Below, piece after piece: positions 35,144-46,869 of a stretch of DNA of 64,000 nucleotides. Made by a program: the position numbers and the translations under genes. Source of the stretch: Epiperipatus broadwayi. Its lineage: Eukaryota > Onychophora > Udeonychophora > Euonychophora > Peripatidae. The stretch is taken from positions 6,400,036 through 6,464,035 of the forward strand of contig JAQFVV010006231.1 of assembly GCA_028023455.1 (NCBI GenBank), in the 5' to 3' direction. Position 1 is the stretch's first letter. Each line of letters starts with the position of its first letter. Below the pieces are notes generated by a model, which worked only from the letters and a program-made list of their open reading frames with translations, made no database searches and had not been told where the DNA came from.

Positions 35144-35205
35144 TCCAGAGACGTAGTGATATGGTGGCGCCCTCTGTGTCAGAATAGATTGAGTGTCCAG
35201 TATAA
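35144..35205 (+). mobile_element. 3' LTR, part 2 (terminal 60 bases)
   Basis: It resumes the LTR after the LINE: 'agacgtagtgatatggtggc' and 'agaatagattgagtgtcc' correspond to 27922-27975. It then runs into (TA)n, matching the TA tract left of the 5' LTR. Confidence 0.85.
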
Positions 35206-36517
35206 TATATATATATATATATATATACTTCATGTCTATAATAAATTTGTTTGCTTTCTCACAATAGATAAAAAAATAAGAATTAATTTTTCAAACACAT
35301 CAGTCTATATGTATGTTTATATGTGTATATACTATATATATATAAGTAGGTATGTAGGATAAATTATTTGCCTACCACTTGGTCTGAATTCAAACATTGT
35401 AAAAGAAATTGGGACAGGTGTGAAGTTTGATTTTAAGCCATCTCTTACAATATATTTCTCTGAATCATAGTAACATCTACATATTTCTTTATTATTTTAG
35501 GTCAATATTTCATTGTTTTAAAAATATATTATCTTTATATATTTTTAGTATTAATATACTTAAAAATATATCTGAAAATTATAAAAACAAATAAATACTA
35601 TACATCTTCAACATTATAGTAATTTATTGAAATATGTAATTAGTGGCACATATTTATAAGAAATTCTACAAATATTTTAAATATTTAAATTTTTCTTGTA
35701 ATTCATTTTTTATTTATTCTTTCCTATTTTTTTAATACAACCTACTAAAAATATTTGGATTTTACATCTATTTACATTTTATCTTATTATTCTTTTTAAC
35801 TTTAATATTACATTAAATAGTTTTGAAAAACTTTTTTTTGCCTTAAAACTTTTAATTAATTAATTATATAAAATAATTTTATGGGGGTTCTTTTTGATCT
35901 ATATTGTATAAAGAATTTTTTGTTCTTTCATTAAAATATTTTATAGTTTTTTAGTTTTCACTTTTGTTTTTAATACTATTTTAATTTACTTTTTTTAAAA
36001 AAAAAACATTAATCTAGTCTATAATTCCTATTTAGGATAGATCTATCTCTTTCTTTACTATGTAAAATCTTTTTTTTTATTATTTGTTCAGTGAAACATT
36101 TTATACTTTAAAACATTTTTAGTGTATAATTTCTATATTTTGTTTGCAAAGGTGATCAGATATATTAAAATTTTTATTATTTATATGCTGGCATAACCTT
36201 GTTATTTTTACTAAGGTCTATGTAATTGATTTTTATTTTTTTATATTCACAATTTTCTATATTCCAGTTCAGGAAGGGTACTGATTTGTTCACTTAACTT
36301 TTTAGCACTCTTCAATGTTCTATTAATTGTAACCTTTAGATTGAAAAGTGCTATAATAGTTTTTTTATACTAACCTATGTATTATTACTAATAATTGAAT
36401 ATTTGGAAAGTGATATATATGAGAGCCAAATTTTAATCGAAGCTGTATATTCATTAATTATTTTTAGAAAATAACAATGCTTTTGAATAACTTTTAACTA
36501 ATTTATTATAAAAATAT
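35206..36517. other. T-rich DNA between two LTR elements
   Basis: (TA)n at 35200-35226 and further T-rich low-complexity sequence. No gene found. Confidence 0.45.
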
Positions 36518-36730
36518 TGAAATGAACAATTTATTATTCAGTTCATTAATATATATATATATATTTCTCTAATCAATCAAAGTGATATGCAAATTTGTTT
36601 TGTTTTTTTTTTAAAAAAAGAGAGAGAGAGAGAGAGAACTGAAATGACTTATTAAAAAAATCAGTTTGTCTTTTCTTAATCAATCAGGATAGGATATTAT
36701 TTCATTCAAATCCTATTGGATCTCCACAAT
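36518..36730 (+). mobile_element. Left direct repeat (probable LTR) of a decayed element
   Basis: About 210 bases matching 40261-40470: 'tgaaatgaac', 'tcagtttgtcttttctta' and 'aggatattatttcattcaaa' followed by 'tcctattgg'. It has an internal (ga)n run at 36620-36639. Flanking a gag-like relic, the pair is best explained as short LTRs. I could not identify a primer-binding site. Confidence 0.6.
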
Positions 36731-38439
36731 ACTTTATGAATCAAAAGGAAGAATGCCACTAACAGCTAATCCAACCTGGGCCTCAGAAGCTTGGTACATT
36801 ATTTCAAATAACCCCTGTGAAAATGCAGAATAATACTTATTTCAGAAGCAGAGATGGGATTTGTAAAAGCATATTATAATTTCATATGAACTATTAACAT
36901 TTATCATAAAGAAGAAATAAATGACAGTTATTTTGTTTTGTAAGTTTTATATTTAAAATACTGTTTGAACTTGATCCTAATTATTTTGAGTTTATATTTA
37001 ACATTTGTAACGTAGATATTATGCATAGACATTGTCAGTTTTAAAAAGAAAGAAAAAAAAAATGCTGTTATTATAATATATGTTATTTTGGAAATAGTAA
37101 GAAATGATAGTAAAATGTAAAATGCAATGTTCATGCATAAATTGTTTAAGTCTTAAATAATCATAATTAATGATGTAATTATATCCATCACAGCCATTCA
37201 TTTGCAGTTAACCCTATATTTTATTATTGAGAATTAAATTTTATGAAAGTAAATTTATATTATATATATTCAGTTGTTTGATCACTATTAAATAGTTTAC
37301 ATATATTTGCATCTATATGGGAGAATATATTTCTATTTAGTTTTAATGGAATTAAGAGATTTGTCTTGAAATGAATCATCCCTATGTAGATTATAGTTAT
37401 ATTGAATTAGAGTAGGAATAAAAGGCCACCATTTATAATTATTGTTATATAAAAATGTTATTACTGAATTAGAGTAGGACCAAGAGGCCACTCTTTATAG
37501 TCATTGTTATATGAAGATAGCATTGATGTCTACCCCATATAAAATGTATACTTGTTTTGTACTAGCAAACAAGTGAGTCAAAGAAGTGTTTTATATTTAT
37601 GGGTTCATATGGAGTTTAAGTCTACTAAAGTATACACTATACAGTGAATATACTTTATTACTTATAACTATATGAATATTATAATGTAAATGATTAAAAT
37701 TAAACTTAACCTTGGACATTTATGTGTAATAATTATCTTTCTGCATGTATGGAATAAGATAATAATATATATAAATTAAAGAGACTTTATTTGAAGAAAA
37801 TAAATTGCATATCAATTAATAATTACATTTGTAATCAAACTATTGTTATATAATTTGTTAATTTCTTTAAATGTAAAATCGTGTGATCCATTTTTATTTA
37901 ATGGGAGTAACCTGCATTCTCCACAATCTAGCTTGGCATTACAAATGAGTATTGTATGTGGTAGTCAACATTATTCTGCAAAATAAAATATTATTTTCAA
38001 TGTACACATGCTAGTTTATTTCCTGATGCTTAAAGCCAGGTGATACTTTTGCAATTTATGTAAATAAATAAATGTAAATAGTTGAAATATCTTAATCTGA
38101 CCATTACATAGTAATACTATTATTTGTAAATTTTTGCTCATCCAATATGTGTACATTGATATATTTGTTGTAAACTCCCATTTACTTGAGTTTGATAAAT
38201 GGCATGGTTGACCAAACAATATATTTTTTTGTCTAATTATATTGTAAAAAAAAAAAAACCCACAACAAGAATAAACAAAACAAGACATGCTGGGGAAAAG
38301 GCATTCAAGTATGTGTCATGTTCAAAAATGTTCCAGGGAATGATCTAGTATTGTTGGTAGTGCATTTCATTATAGTCATATTGACTTAAACAGTTTATTG
38401 CATTTAAAAATTTTGAAGATTACTAAAATGGAGAATGAA
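36731..38439. mobile_element. Non-coding part of the decayed LTR element
   Basis: No recognisable domain. It contains a local duplication near 37390-37510 ('gaattagagtaggaataaaa' and 'gaattagagtaggaccaaga', each followed by a 'ggccac' block). The 68- and 90-codon minus-strand frames here look like chance. Confidence 0.4.
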
Positions 38440-40180
38440 AATAGAGAATGAAGAACAGCAGGAAATAATGAAAGCAAACACTTCTGAAACAAGCTGTAAA
38501 AAAGATAGTTTACAGACTCCTGTTATGGCAGTGTCCATCCAGATAGTAATTCATGCAATCAAAATATAAAGACATTAATAAAGAGATAAAAAATGCATGA
38601 GAATACTACAACATCATCACAATTATATGTGGCACAGATGTTTAGCACATTATTAAAACATATGGAACAAAAAAAAACAGATGAAGCAAATAAACCAAAC
38701 TATGGAAAATAATCAAAAACAGATGGAGCAAATGAATCAAACTATCAAAGATAATCAAAAACATATGGAACATAATCAAAAACAAATAGTAATGAGATTG
38801 ATGGAGCAAACTATGGAACATAATCAAAAACAAATGAAATTAAGGTTGATGATGCCAATAAAGCAAGCTATGGAAAATAATCAAAGACAGATGGAGCAAA
38901 TGAATCAAACTATGGAAGATAATCAAAACAATGAAACATACTCAAAAACAAATGAAATTGAAACTAGAAACATTAGACGAAAAACATGAAAAAAATCAGC
39001 ATAAGATAAATAAACAGATTGAACAAATAATTTAAACTATAGAAGAAATGGATGATAAAATTTTAAAAAATAAACATAAAACAGATAAACCACTTGAAAA
39101 ACTCAGCACTTTATGGTAACAAAATTTTAAAAGTTTGAAACTGAGATGAACAAATCTCAAGAAATTCAAAATAAACAAGTAGAGCAAGTGATGATCCATT
39201 ATGTAAATCAGCAAAAGATGAAATTGAACATTTCATTAAAATTATATAACCAAGTAATGCAAGACAATCTAGATACACAGATTATAAAATTTAAAGTTAT
39301 TATGATTAGAGATCTCTTAAGCAGAAGTGAAAAATTAGAAGTGTACATATCAGCACTTTCTATACATTATGTAAGAAAGAAATCAAATAAGATTGCACAG
39401 ATAGATCACTCTTCTAATAATGATATCATTCCAAATAAACATAAAGAATTGAAATAACTTTATGTGTCTAACCAGCAAATAGATGCCAACCAAACAAATG
39501 ATAGTCTAAAAATCCACTTGATTATTTAAATAGATACTGAATTATTTTCATTCCATACTTTGACTGATAAAGGAAAAAACTCATCATCACTACAAATTAT
39601 TTAAGTAAATGCAGACAAAGACTGGTATAACTCAAGGTATCACCAGCCTGGTACATACAATGAATATGAAGAAGCAATTATAATAGGATTTTAAAGTGAG
39701 GAATGGCAGTATAATGTGTTGTAGCAGGTATCGTAATATTGATACAAGCCAACCATTGGAGAAAACCTATTTCAATTTTTTTAAAGATAGATGGCAAAAT
39801 TAACATCGCTCACAGCTTTTCTCATGTCAGAAAGCAGTATTATTCATATCATAAGACATAATTTACCGACCAATATACAGCATATCATGTTTCCAATAGA
39901 AAGAATGGCAGATTTATTAGGGGTCTTAGACCAAGAAATGCCTCATCCAGACTAAAATAACCATTTTGAGTCACATCATATAAGTACTTGTAGTGTAATT
40001 GTATTCAGCCTGTCCAAAGAAGATTCTATCAAATACTTAGATATACCTATCATACACCACCTAAAAAAAAAAATCATGAGAAGCCCTCTGATAGACCTGT
40101 CTTTCACCACAAAAGAAAGAGCCTACAGATAAAATTCAATACCAAACTATGGCTGAATGATCTTATATCAACCAATAGTT
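38440..40180 (+). pseudogene. Degenerate gag-like gene with Met/Gln/Asn coiled-coil repeats
   Basis: From about 38440 the plus strand reads fragments in changing frames: LLKHMEQ, then a repetitive stretch (38681-38940) of near-heptad units such as NQTMENNQKQMEQM. Later come DWYNSRYHQPGTYNEYE (about 39620) and a capsid-like part around 39830-39950 (LFIS.. in one frame; SESSIIHIIRHNLPTNIQHI in another). Coiled coil followed by capsid-like sequence is what one expects of an arthropod LTR-element gag. Many stops and shifts show it is dead. Assignment rests on pattern and position between the direct repeats. Confidence 0.5.
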
Positions 40181-40260
40181 GGATAAACAACTTATATCAA
40201 ATGGACATGAAATGAACTTAAATATGTATAATTTTTTTTTTGTTTTGTTTTTAAAGAATT

Positions 40261-40470
40261 TGAAATGAACAGCCTATTATTCATTTTAGTAAAAAAAAAA
40301 AAAAAATTATTTATGCAATCAAGGTGATGTGCAAACTTTTTTTAAAAGTGAAAGAGAAATGAAATGAGTTGTTCAAAAAGAACCAAGTTTTATATAAAAT
40401 CAGTTTTTCTTTTCTTACTTAATCAGACTAGGATATTATTTCATTCAAATCCTATTGGGGCTCCATTATG
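40261..40470 (+). mobile_element. Right direct repeat (probable LTR) of the decayed element
   Basis: Partner of 36518-36730, offset by about 3.74 kb. Several indels separate the two copies, consistent with an old insertion. Confidence 0.6.
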
Positions 40471-40654
40471 CTGTTGATTAGCATTTACTGTTTTTCACAA
40501 AAATGTGCAACACTGAAAGATGATTTAGTCTAATTTTATTTAATAATTACTATTAAGTCTAAAAAATTAATTGGATAATTAATTATTTGATTATAATTTA
40601 TATTTATCATTTTTATAAATTTATTTAAATGCACATTGATTATGTAAGTAATAT
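40471..40654. other. AT-rich spacer
   Basis: Nothing recognisable between the right direct repeat and family A copy 5. Confidence 0.4.
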
Positions 40655-40860
40655 TTACTAAGGCAATAACCTCAAGAATATGCATGTAAAAATGTGATAT
40701 TAGGGACCTCTACAGGTCTTAACCACAAGCTTATGCTTTGAAAGAAAAGAGGGGAATCCTTCTTTACTTCAACCTACTTTCTATTTAAATAGGTGAAGCT
40801 GAAGCGGTTAGATCTGAGAGCATGAAGCTATTCAATACTTTACTGATTAAGTCCACATCA
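40655..40860 (+). repeat. Family A copy 5
   Basis: It matches 840-1050: 'aggcaataacctcaagaata', 'gacctctacaggtcttaacc', 'ttcaacctactttctattta' and 'ttactgattaagtccacatc'. It has diverged more than copies 1-3 and lacks the terminal repeats. Confidence 0.65.
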
Positions 40861-41354
40861 TTATTGTAATAATTTACTTATAAAATTACATAAATAATTA
40901 AATTAATATAATTATTTAATTTAATGTATTATTAAAAAATTACTCTTATAAATTTCTATGATTATATATAATCAACACACAATCAAAAATGCCTCATTTA
41001 CATACTTATTACATAAATAACTTTTCAGATATTTTATACATTTATTTTTTGTATACTTATATCTATGTGCTTTATTATTTAAAACTCAGTTTAGTACTCC
41101 TCTTTAACTAATTCTTTTGTGTGATGAACAAAGTGACTGTGCACTTTTCCAGTTCTTAACTTTCAAGTTTTGTAAATCATTTTTCTTTATTATAATTTAA
41201 TATATCATACAAATAATTAATTAATAATATAGTGATATATTTATAATACTATTAATTTTCAACACCTGTATTCCTTTGCAGTTATATATATATAATATTG
41301 TAATTAAATATTAATAAGTACAGTAAAATAAATGTATAAAGTACAACTTAAATT
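40861..41354. other. AT-rich DNA
   Basis: No feature recognised, apart from short (TA)n runs. Confidence 0.4.
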
Positions 41355-41795
41355 TTTTTTTTTATCTATTTAGGAGTGCTTTCGACTAGTTTTATAGTCT
41401 TTGTCAACTAACACTAATTCTTTTTTTAAGGTATCTTCAAATACATTTTTAAAGTCTAACCTTCCCATAATTCATTGATTTTTGTTTGCTAAAAGTTATG
41501 CTTACATTTATATATTAACATGGCTTCTTTTATTTTCGTTTTATTGTCATTTCTTTCAATTTGTAATATTTTCATGTTATTATAATCAAAATGAAAAACA
41601 TATAGACATAATCTATTATGATCACAAAAAACCAATGTTGAAACATTATCATTTCCATTACACTTTTGTTTAGTTTTTTGAACTTTTTTAAATGAGAGTT
41701 CTTTACTTTTTTTCTCAATGTACATCTTGATTCTCCTATATATCCACTATCCACATTTACATCTTCATTTATATATGATGCAATTTTGATTTAAG
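41355..41795 (-). mobile_element. Penelope-like element 3' end, copy 1 (GIY-YIG endonuclease relic)
   Basis: On the minus strand two overlapping frames (41754 to about 41700 and 41725-41489) together read GYIGESRCTL, then VSTLVFCDHNRLCLYVFHFD, YNNMKILQIE and IKEAMLIY. This is the GIY-YIG nuclease order of Penelope-like retroelements (YIG-E-R, conserved D/H pairs, an ExxxI-type tail). The sequence ends with a GACTA..TAGTC hairpin followed by GAAAGCAC (about 41400-41380), the type of tail these elements have. It is frame-shifted, truncated upstream and dead. Confidence 0.7.
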
Positions 41796-42330
41796 AACAG
41801 GTGAATTTTATAAGAGAAATATATAAAAATATATGTGAAATTGCATTTTATGCACCTCCTGGATTAAATAAAATAATAAATAATCCAAAAGCTAAAACCT
41901 CATTCTTAAATCAAAAATGCATGATATATAAATGGAAATTTAAATGTGATAAGAGATATATAGGAGAATCAAGATGTACATTGGAGAAAAGAACTAAAGA
42001 ACACTTGCAGTTATTAAAAAGAGTTCACATTTCAACATTATTTTTTTATGATCATAATAGATTCTGTCTACATGGTTTTAATTTTGATTATAATAACATG
42101 AAAATATCAGAAATTGAATGAAACAATAATAAAAGGAAAATAAAGAAAGCTATGTTAATATATAAATGTATACATGACTTAATCAATAGATAGGCAGCAA
42201 ATGTAAAAATCACTGAATTGTGGGAAGGTTAGACTTTAAAAGTGTGTTTGAAAATACCTTAAAAAAAGAATTATTGTTAGTTGACAAAGACTATGAAGCT
42301 ACTCGAAAGTGTTCCTAAATGGATAAAAAA
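41796..42330 (+). mobile_element. Penelope-like element 3' end, copy 2, inverted relative to copy 1
   Basis: A 106-codon frame at 41801-42121 reads PKAKTSFLNQKCMIYKW, then CDKRYIGESRCTLEKRTKEH (the nuclease core with catalytic Arg and Glu/His), then YDHNRFCL and FDYNNMKISEIE before a stop. Homology to copy 1 goes on (IKKAMLIYKC) to a GACTATGAAGCTACTCGAAA hairpin tail near 42285. Copies 1 and 2 face away from each other, with their 3' ends outside and about 80-90 bases between the matching parts. Confidence 0.75.
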
Positions 42331-43060
42331 AATTCTAAAGTTGTACTTCATATATTTATTTTACTGTATTTATTAATATGTATATTTTAAACAGAAATAA
42401 TGAATATAAATTAGAATTCATTTTTATAATTAATTAAAGTAAATAAATTTAGATTAGATTACAGTAAAGTAAAAAAACAACAACATAATAACAAAAACTA
42501 AGGAATTATAAAAGACTTTAATGACAAAGAAAAAAAAATTATATATGAAAAGAGGTAAAAAAAATTTTTTTTATATTGTCAATGAATTAACATTTTTATA
42601 AATAGATAATTAAACTAATAAGATTATATTGTTTTCATGCCATTTGTTATGAGTAATAAATTGGTAGTCATTATAATATATAAGTTAATATATGGAATGT
42701 GTTAAAAAATTTAAAGAGAGAATAAAAAAAATAAAAAAGAGGAAGCATATATTGATCAGTATAAACCAGTATTAAATAGAATGTTAATAAATAAAGATAA
42801 AAAAATAAGATAATATAGAAATAAAAAAGGGTATTAAAAGGAATGTTAAGGGATAAAGATTTAGAGAATAGATAATAAAATTATATAAGAAGAGTATTAA
42901 ATTATAAAGGTATTTAAAAGAAATAGTTAAATATAGGGAAAAAGGTAAATAATTATATTTGTAGATGTAATAATATTGTGGTTTTATTTGGATATTATAT
43001 ATATTTGTGATATATTAATAATTTTAATATCTTATTTATTTGTGTTATTATTTTTATGTT
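42331..43060. other. A-rich DNA, nothing recognised
   Basis: Very A-rich with short repeated phrases such as 'taataaataaagat', but no frame or clear repeat unit. Confidence 0.4.
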
Positions 43061-43135
43061 TTTTTATTTTTTGTTTAAGGAAACTTGATAATGACTACAG
43101 AATATAGTTGAAATGTTGTATGGAGTAAAAATAAA
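43061..43135 (+). repeat. Possible Penelope-like 3' tail
   Basis: 'gactacagaatatagttgaa' can form a GACTA..TAGT stem followed by GAAATGTTG, like the tails at 41.4 and 42.3 kb and the hairpin-plus-GAAACGTT ending of Penelope-like elements. No coding sequence precedes it, so this is tentative. Confidence 0.35.
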
Positions 43136-43869
43136 ATTATAGTTTGAATAAACAAGTTTTAAAAAGAAAAAGAAGGAATCTTGATTTTATATATTTACTA
43201 TCATGGAGCTATAATTTAAAAAGAAAAAGAAGTGAAAAGTTGTGTATATAATTATATCTATGATTGGTTTCATAGATAGTTGGGAGGCAATTACATCAGA
43301 TGATAAATAGGTATTAAAGTAAGACATTTCAACTTAATACATAATTTTTTTTTCTCCCTTATTACGTTCATTGTTTTGTTTAATAGATTATTTTAAATAA
43401 GACTTTGCAGTAATTTTAAAATGGGCATTTTTTAAGGTTTGCCTCAGGTGCTAAAATTGATTGACCAATTATTCTTAAGTGTTCTAAGAATCAACAACCT
43501 TTTTATCTAAATTCTACATTGTTTTTAAAACTCCTCGTTTATTTTACTAATTAGCCAAACACATTGTTGCATAAATTTTATTTTAATAAAAGAATTAATA
43601 ATGGAATTATTGTTAAGAGAATGGACAGAACTTTTCTAATTAGTGATTACAGATCTACTTGCATTTACAACACATTCCTTAATAAAACCCATTGTTTCTG
43701 TAAAACAACAAAAACACAACTATTTTTCTCTTTCAAGATAATTTTATTTGACCTATAAGTGATTACAAAAAAAAAATATATAAAAAAAAACAGAAATATC
43801 TAGACGAGGTTACAGGGTGGTTATAAAAGAAGAAAGATTAAAGTGAGAATTCTGTGGATGAGGTGAATA
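43136..43869. other. AT-rich DNA
   Basis: No feature recognised. The 64-codon frame at 43564-43758 has no known motif. Confidence 0.4.
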
Positions 43870-45012
43870 TTAATCATCTAGTCTATAACGAAATACCTTT
43901 GTTAGTAAACCCTGTTTTGGCAAGTTATGGTTGGAGGGTTTTATTAAATCATAATAAGATATTAAGTCATAATAAATATTTTCATATAAATTATTTAGGG
44001 GTTGTTTGGAGAGGTGCTGTTTAGACCAGTTGTGAATTCCCATGTTAATATGGCCAGGTATGGATCGGCCTCTCTTGTCTGTTTCTTGGATATTTTTAAT
44101 TATGCTGAGAAAGCAGTTATTGATTTCGTTAAGGGTAATTTTGAAAATCACCTTGCATCTGGTCAACCAGATGGCAAAGTTTATGTAGGTGGGACCTGAT
44201 TTCAGCGAAAATGCCTCTATTTAAAACCCCTTCAAGAGATGTTAGATCTGGACCATTATTATCAATGTGTTTCTGGAAGTTTGTCTTAGTCCCTGCCAGA
44301 CCGGACAAAGGCGAAGGATATGGTCATATCTTCTGGGCTGGAAAGAAGAGAAACATATGGGATCTATGCGGAAGCCTCTTCTATTAAGAAATATAGCAGT
44401 GGAGAGGCTAAAGGTTAATTTTGAAAAGAAAGTCTGTGTGTTTAGGTGCTAGTTTCAATCTATGGGCTAGTTTGGAGTTTGTTTATGTTGATGGGGAGGT
44501 AAGTGTGTGCTTTCTGGGTATTTGAGTTGGATAGGTTGAAGGCTTCCCAATAGGTTATTTTTGAATTGAACATGGTTGCGGAAGGTACTATGTGCGTAAA
44601 AATGTATGATATCTGCATTTGTAGCCAGATGGGAGTGAACCTCTGAGGGGGCGGTCTATCAGTGGGAAGCACTTGCTCTCTGGGAAGCGGACATTGGAAG
44701 GTGCTGCAATCAGAATAAAGTTTATGGATCATATTGTAAGTTCTCTGTATTGCGAATACCTTTATTGAATGCAGTCCCAGTCCATTCATGTCTCTTGGCT
44801 TTTGAAGGGTGCGCAGACTGATAAATGATTTGTGCCCACCTCTACAGAGTCGCAGACAATGGGATTCTACTTTTTTAATGAAAGCTTCTGTTGGTTTAAA
44901 ACCCCCAAGATAATATATAATCTTGGGGAGTACGTGTTCTTCTCTAAGCAGTATATATATTCTTCCTTTATTGTTAAAAGGAAGTTGTTTTGATAACAGT
45001 TTGAGATTAAAA
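43870..45012 (-). pseudogene. LINE ORF2 relic, C-terminal part (L1/Tx1-like layout)
   Basis: Base composition here is less AT-rich. From about 45010 to 44460 one minus-strand frame is open over 180 codons: ILLREEHVLPKIIYYLGGFK, FIKKVESHCLRLCRGGHKSF, LRTLQKPRDMNGLGLHSIKV. The sequence 'N..L/IL.K..Y', a following helix and 'L..P...GLGL' is what LINE proteins show just after the reverse-transcriptase thumb, with the usual GGLGL read as NGLGL. After a stop and frame changes it continues as IFAEIRSHLHKLCHLV and HNWSKQHLSKQPL (44166-43870). The 5' side is cut off by the foldback at 45013. Confidence 0.55.
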
Positions 45013-45591
45013 GAAATTGAGTGAGAATGTACTTAATGATTATTTTCACAGGCGGTCATATGACACTTTAGCATCATAAAAGACTGTTAAAATCTATACA
45101 ATTTTAAGGTCTCAAATCAATACATCAATTATTTTATTAAGTCATAAAGAATTATTTAGAAAAAATATAGTACTATGATGAAGGTAAACATGCATTGGAA
45201 AAGCAGAATATCAGGCAGAAAAACTGGAGGTTAATTTGATGAGTGGACCTGTTTTGATAACAGTTTGAGATTGTTGATTGTTATTAAAATTCGGATTGAC
45301 TGATTTTAATGATTATATTTAATACAGTATCTAACAAATTATCCAGCTAAAAGCAGGTCCACTCATCAAATTAACTTCCAGTTTTTCTGCCTGATATTCT
45401 GCTTTTTCAATGCATGTTTACCTTCTTAATAATACTATATTTTTTCTAAATAACCCTTTATGACTTAATAAAATAATTGATGTATGAATTTGAGACCTAA
45501 AATTGTATAGATTTTAACAATCTTTTATGATGCTAAAGTGTCATATGACCTCCTGTGCAAATAATCATTAAGTACATTCTCATTCAATTTC
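45013..45591. mobile_element. Long-armed foldback element (238-bp arms)
   Basis: 45013-45250 and 45355-45591 are inverted repeats with high identity by eye. The left arm begins 'gaaattgagtgagaatgtac' and the right arm ends with its complement. The loop (45251-45354) starts with a copy of 23 bases also found just outside the left arm (44986-45008). No coding sequence. Close arm identity suggests a recent origin or gene conversion between the arms. Confidence 0.85.
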
Positions 45592-45604
45592 TTTTTTATT
45601 TAAA

Positions 45605-46030
45605 ATTTCCTCAATAACAATTCTTTTTTTTATATATACTTAATTTTAATACTTCTGCATTGTTTATCTTAACTTTCTTAGTTTTTCTACAAACTGCATT
45701 TCTTCCTTTTTTAATATAAGTGTATGTTTCTGCATCAATCGAAATAAAATATTTAATAATCCTTTTCTTTAGATCGAATTTTAATGATCCATTTTCTAAC
45801 TTATCTTTCCTCCAAATCTGCATTTCTTCTTTTTATAATATTGTATGTTTCTTCCAAATATTTAAAATTCTATCTTGCTCTATAACTTCCTGCACAATCC
45901 ATTGTCATTTTCTAATTAAAATAGATTTTCATTATTGAGACTATGAATTCAAAGTCAGATGTTTTTTCACTTAATATTTTTCCGTAAATTTTTAATATTC
46001 TTTAATAACATCAATTCATATATATGCAGT
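45605..46030 (-). pseudogene. Fragment of a second LINE reverse transcriptase
   Basis: A 70-codon minus-strand frame (45823-45611) includes LKFDLKKRIIKYFI, DAETYTYIKK and KTKKVKINNAEVLKL. These look like decayed versions of the post-thumb region of RTE-like and related LINEs (L..KKR..K.......GAETWT, then a lysine-rich K..N.EVL). The fragment is short and stops abut it. It may belong to a different LINE from the one at 43.9-45.0 kb. Confidence 0.4.
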
Positions 46031-46869
46031 TCTATCCTTTAGTTTTTAGTTACTGATTGTTAACCATTTAACAGATGGACCAAAGAATTATATTTTCATT
46101 TTATTAACTCCAATAAAACTCATTTGCCTTTTTTTTTTAATTCTTTATTGAAATGTGAAAGAGTGCACTGTTTAATTGATATATAGCCAATTCTTTATAG
46201 AGACATTTTTAATCTAAACATTTTTCAATAGGGCTAAGATGCTTTTCATAGAATTTTATATTGTCACTCACATTTCACAATTTTACAATATTAGATAAAC
46301 ATACACATGTCCAGTGCATTCACAGTTTTTTAATAAATTCTCAGTTTTATTTCCTTTTGACATTCTATTTGATCATTGCCCTTTCTTATATGGTATAAAA
46401 AAAGTTTTTAGTTAATTTCCTTCAGTATTAATTTTTATCTTTCCTCAGGACTGATTTTCATTTTGGTCATTCTTATGCACAATCTACATTTCTTTGCTTT
46501 ATTATTTAATACTTCTGACGATGGTGCCGTGTTTCATCTAATCATATCAGATGCTTTTTTTTAAAGTGCTGACTATTATTCCATGAACTGATATTTTTTT
46601 AGTCTTATTTTTATTTATTGCTTTTTCAAAATATACTATGAAGAAATTTAATGAGATTAGATCTTCTTGTGGCTTTACATACTTTTATTTCTTCACATAT
46701 TCTCATAACTATTTTTATTACCATAGATTTTGTATTTTTTTCAAATGATTCATATATTAATAGTTGAATGTATTTGGAATATTTAAATAAAGTTAAATTT
46801 TTCTAAAGACATTCAATACTTATATTAGATTATAAATATAGTTTTACTTCTCACTATTATGTAAACATA
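46031..46869. other. AT-rich DNA, nothing recognised
   Basis: T-rich sequence without frame, RNA or clear repeat. Confidence 0.4.
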
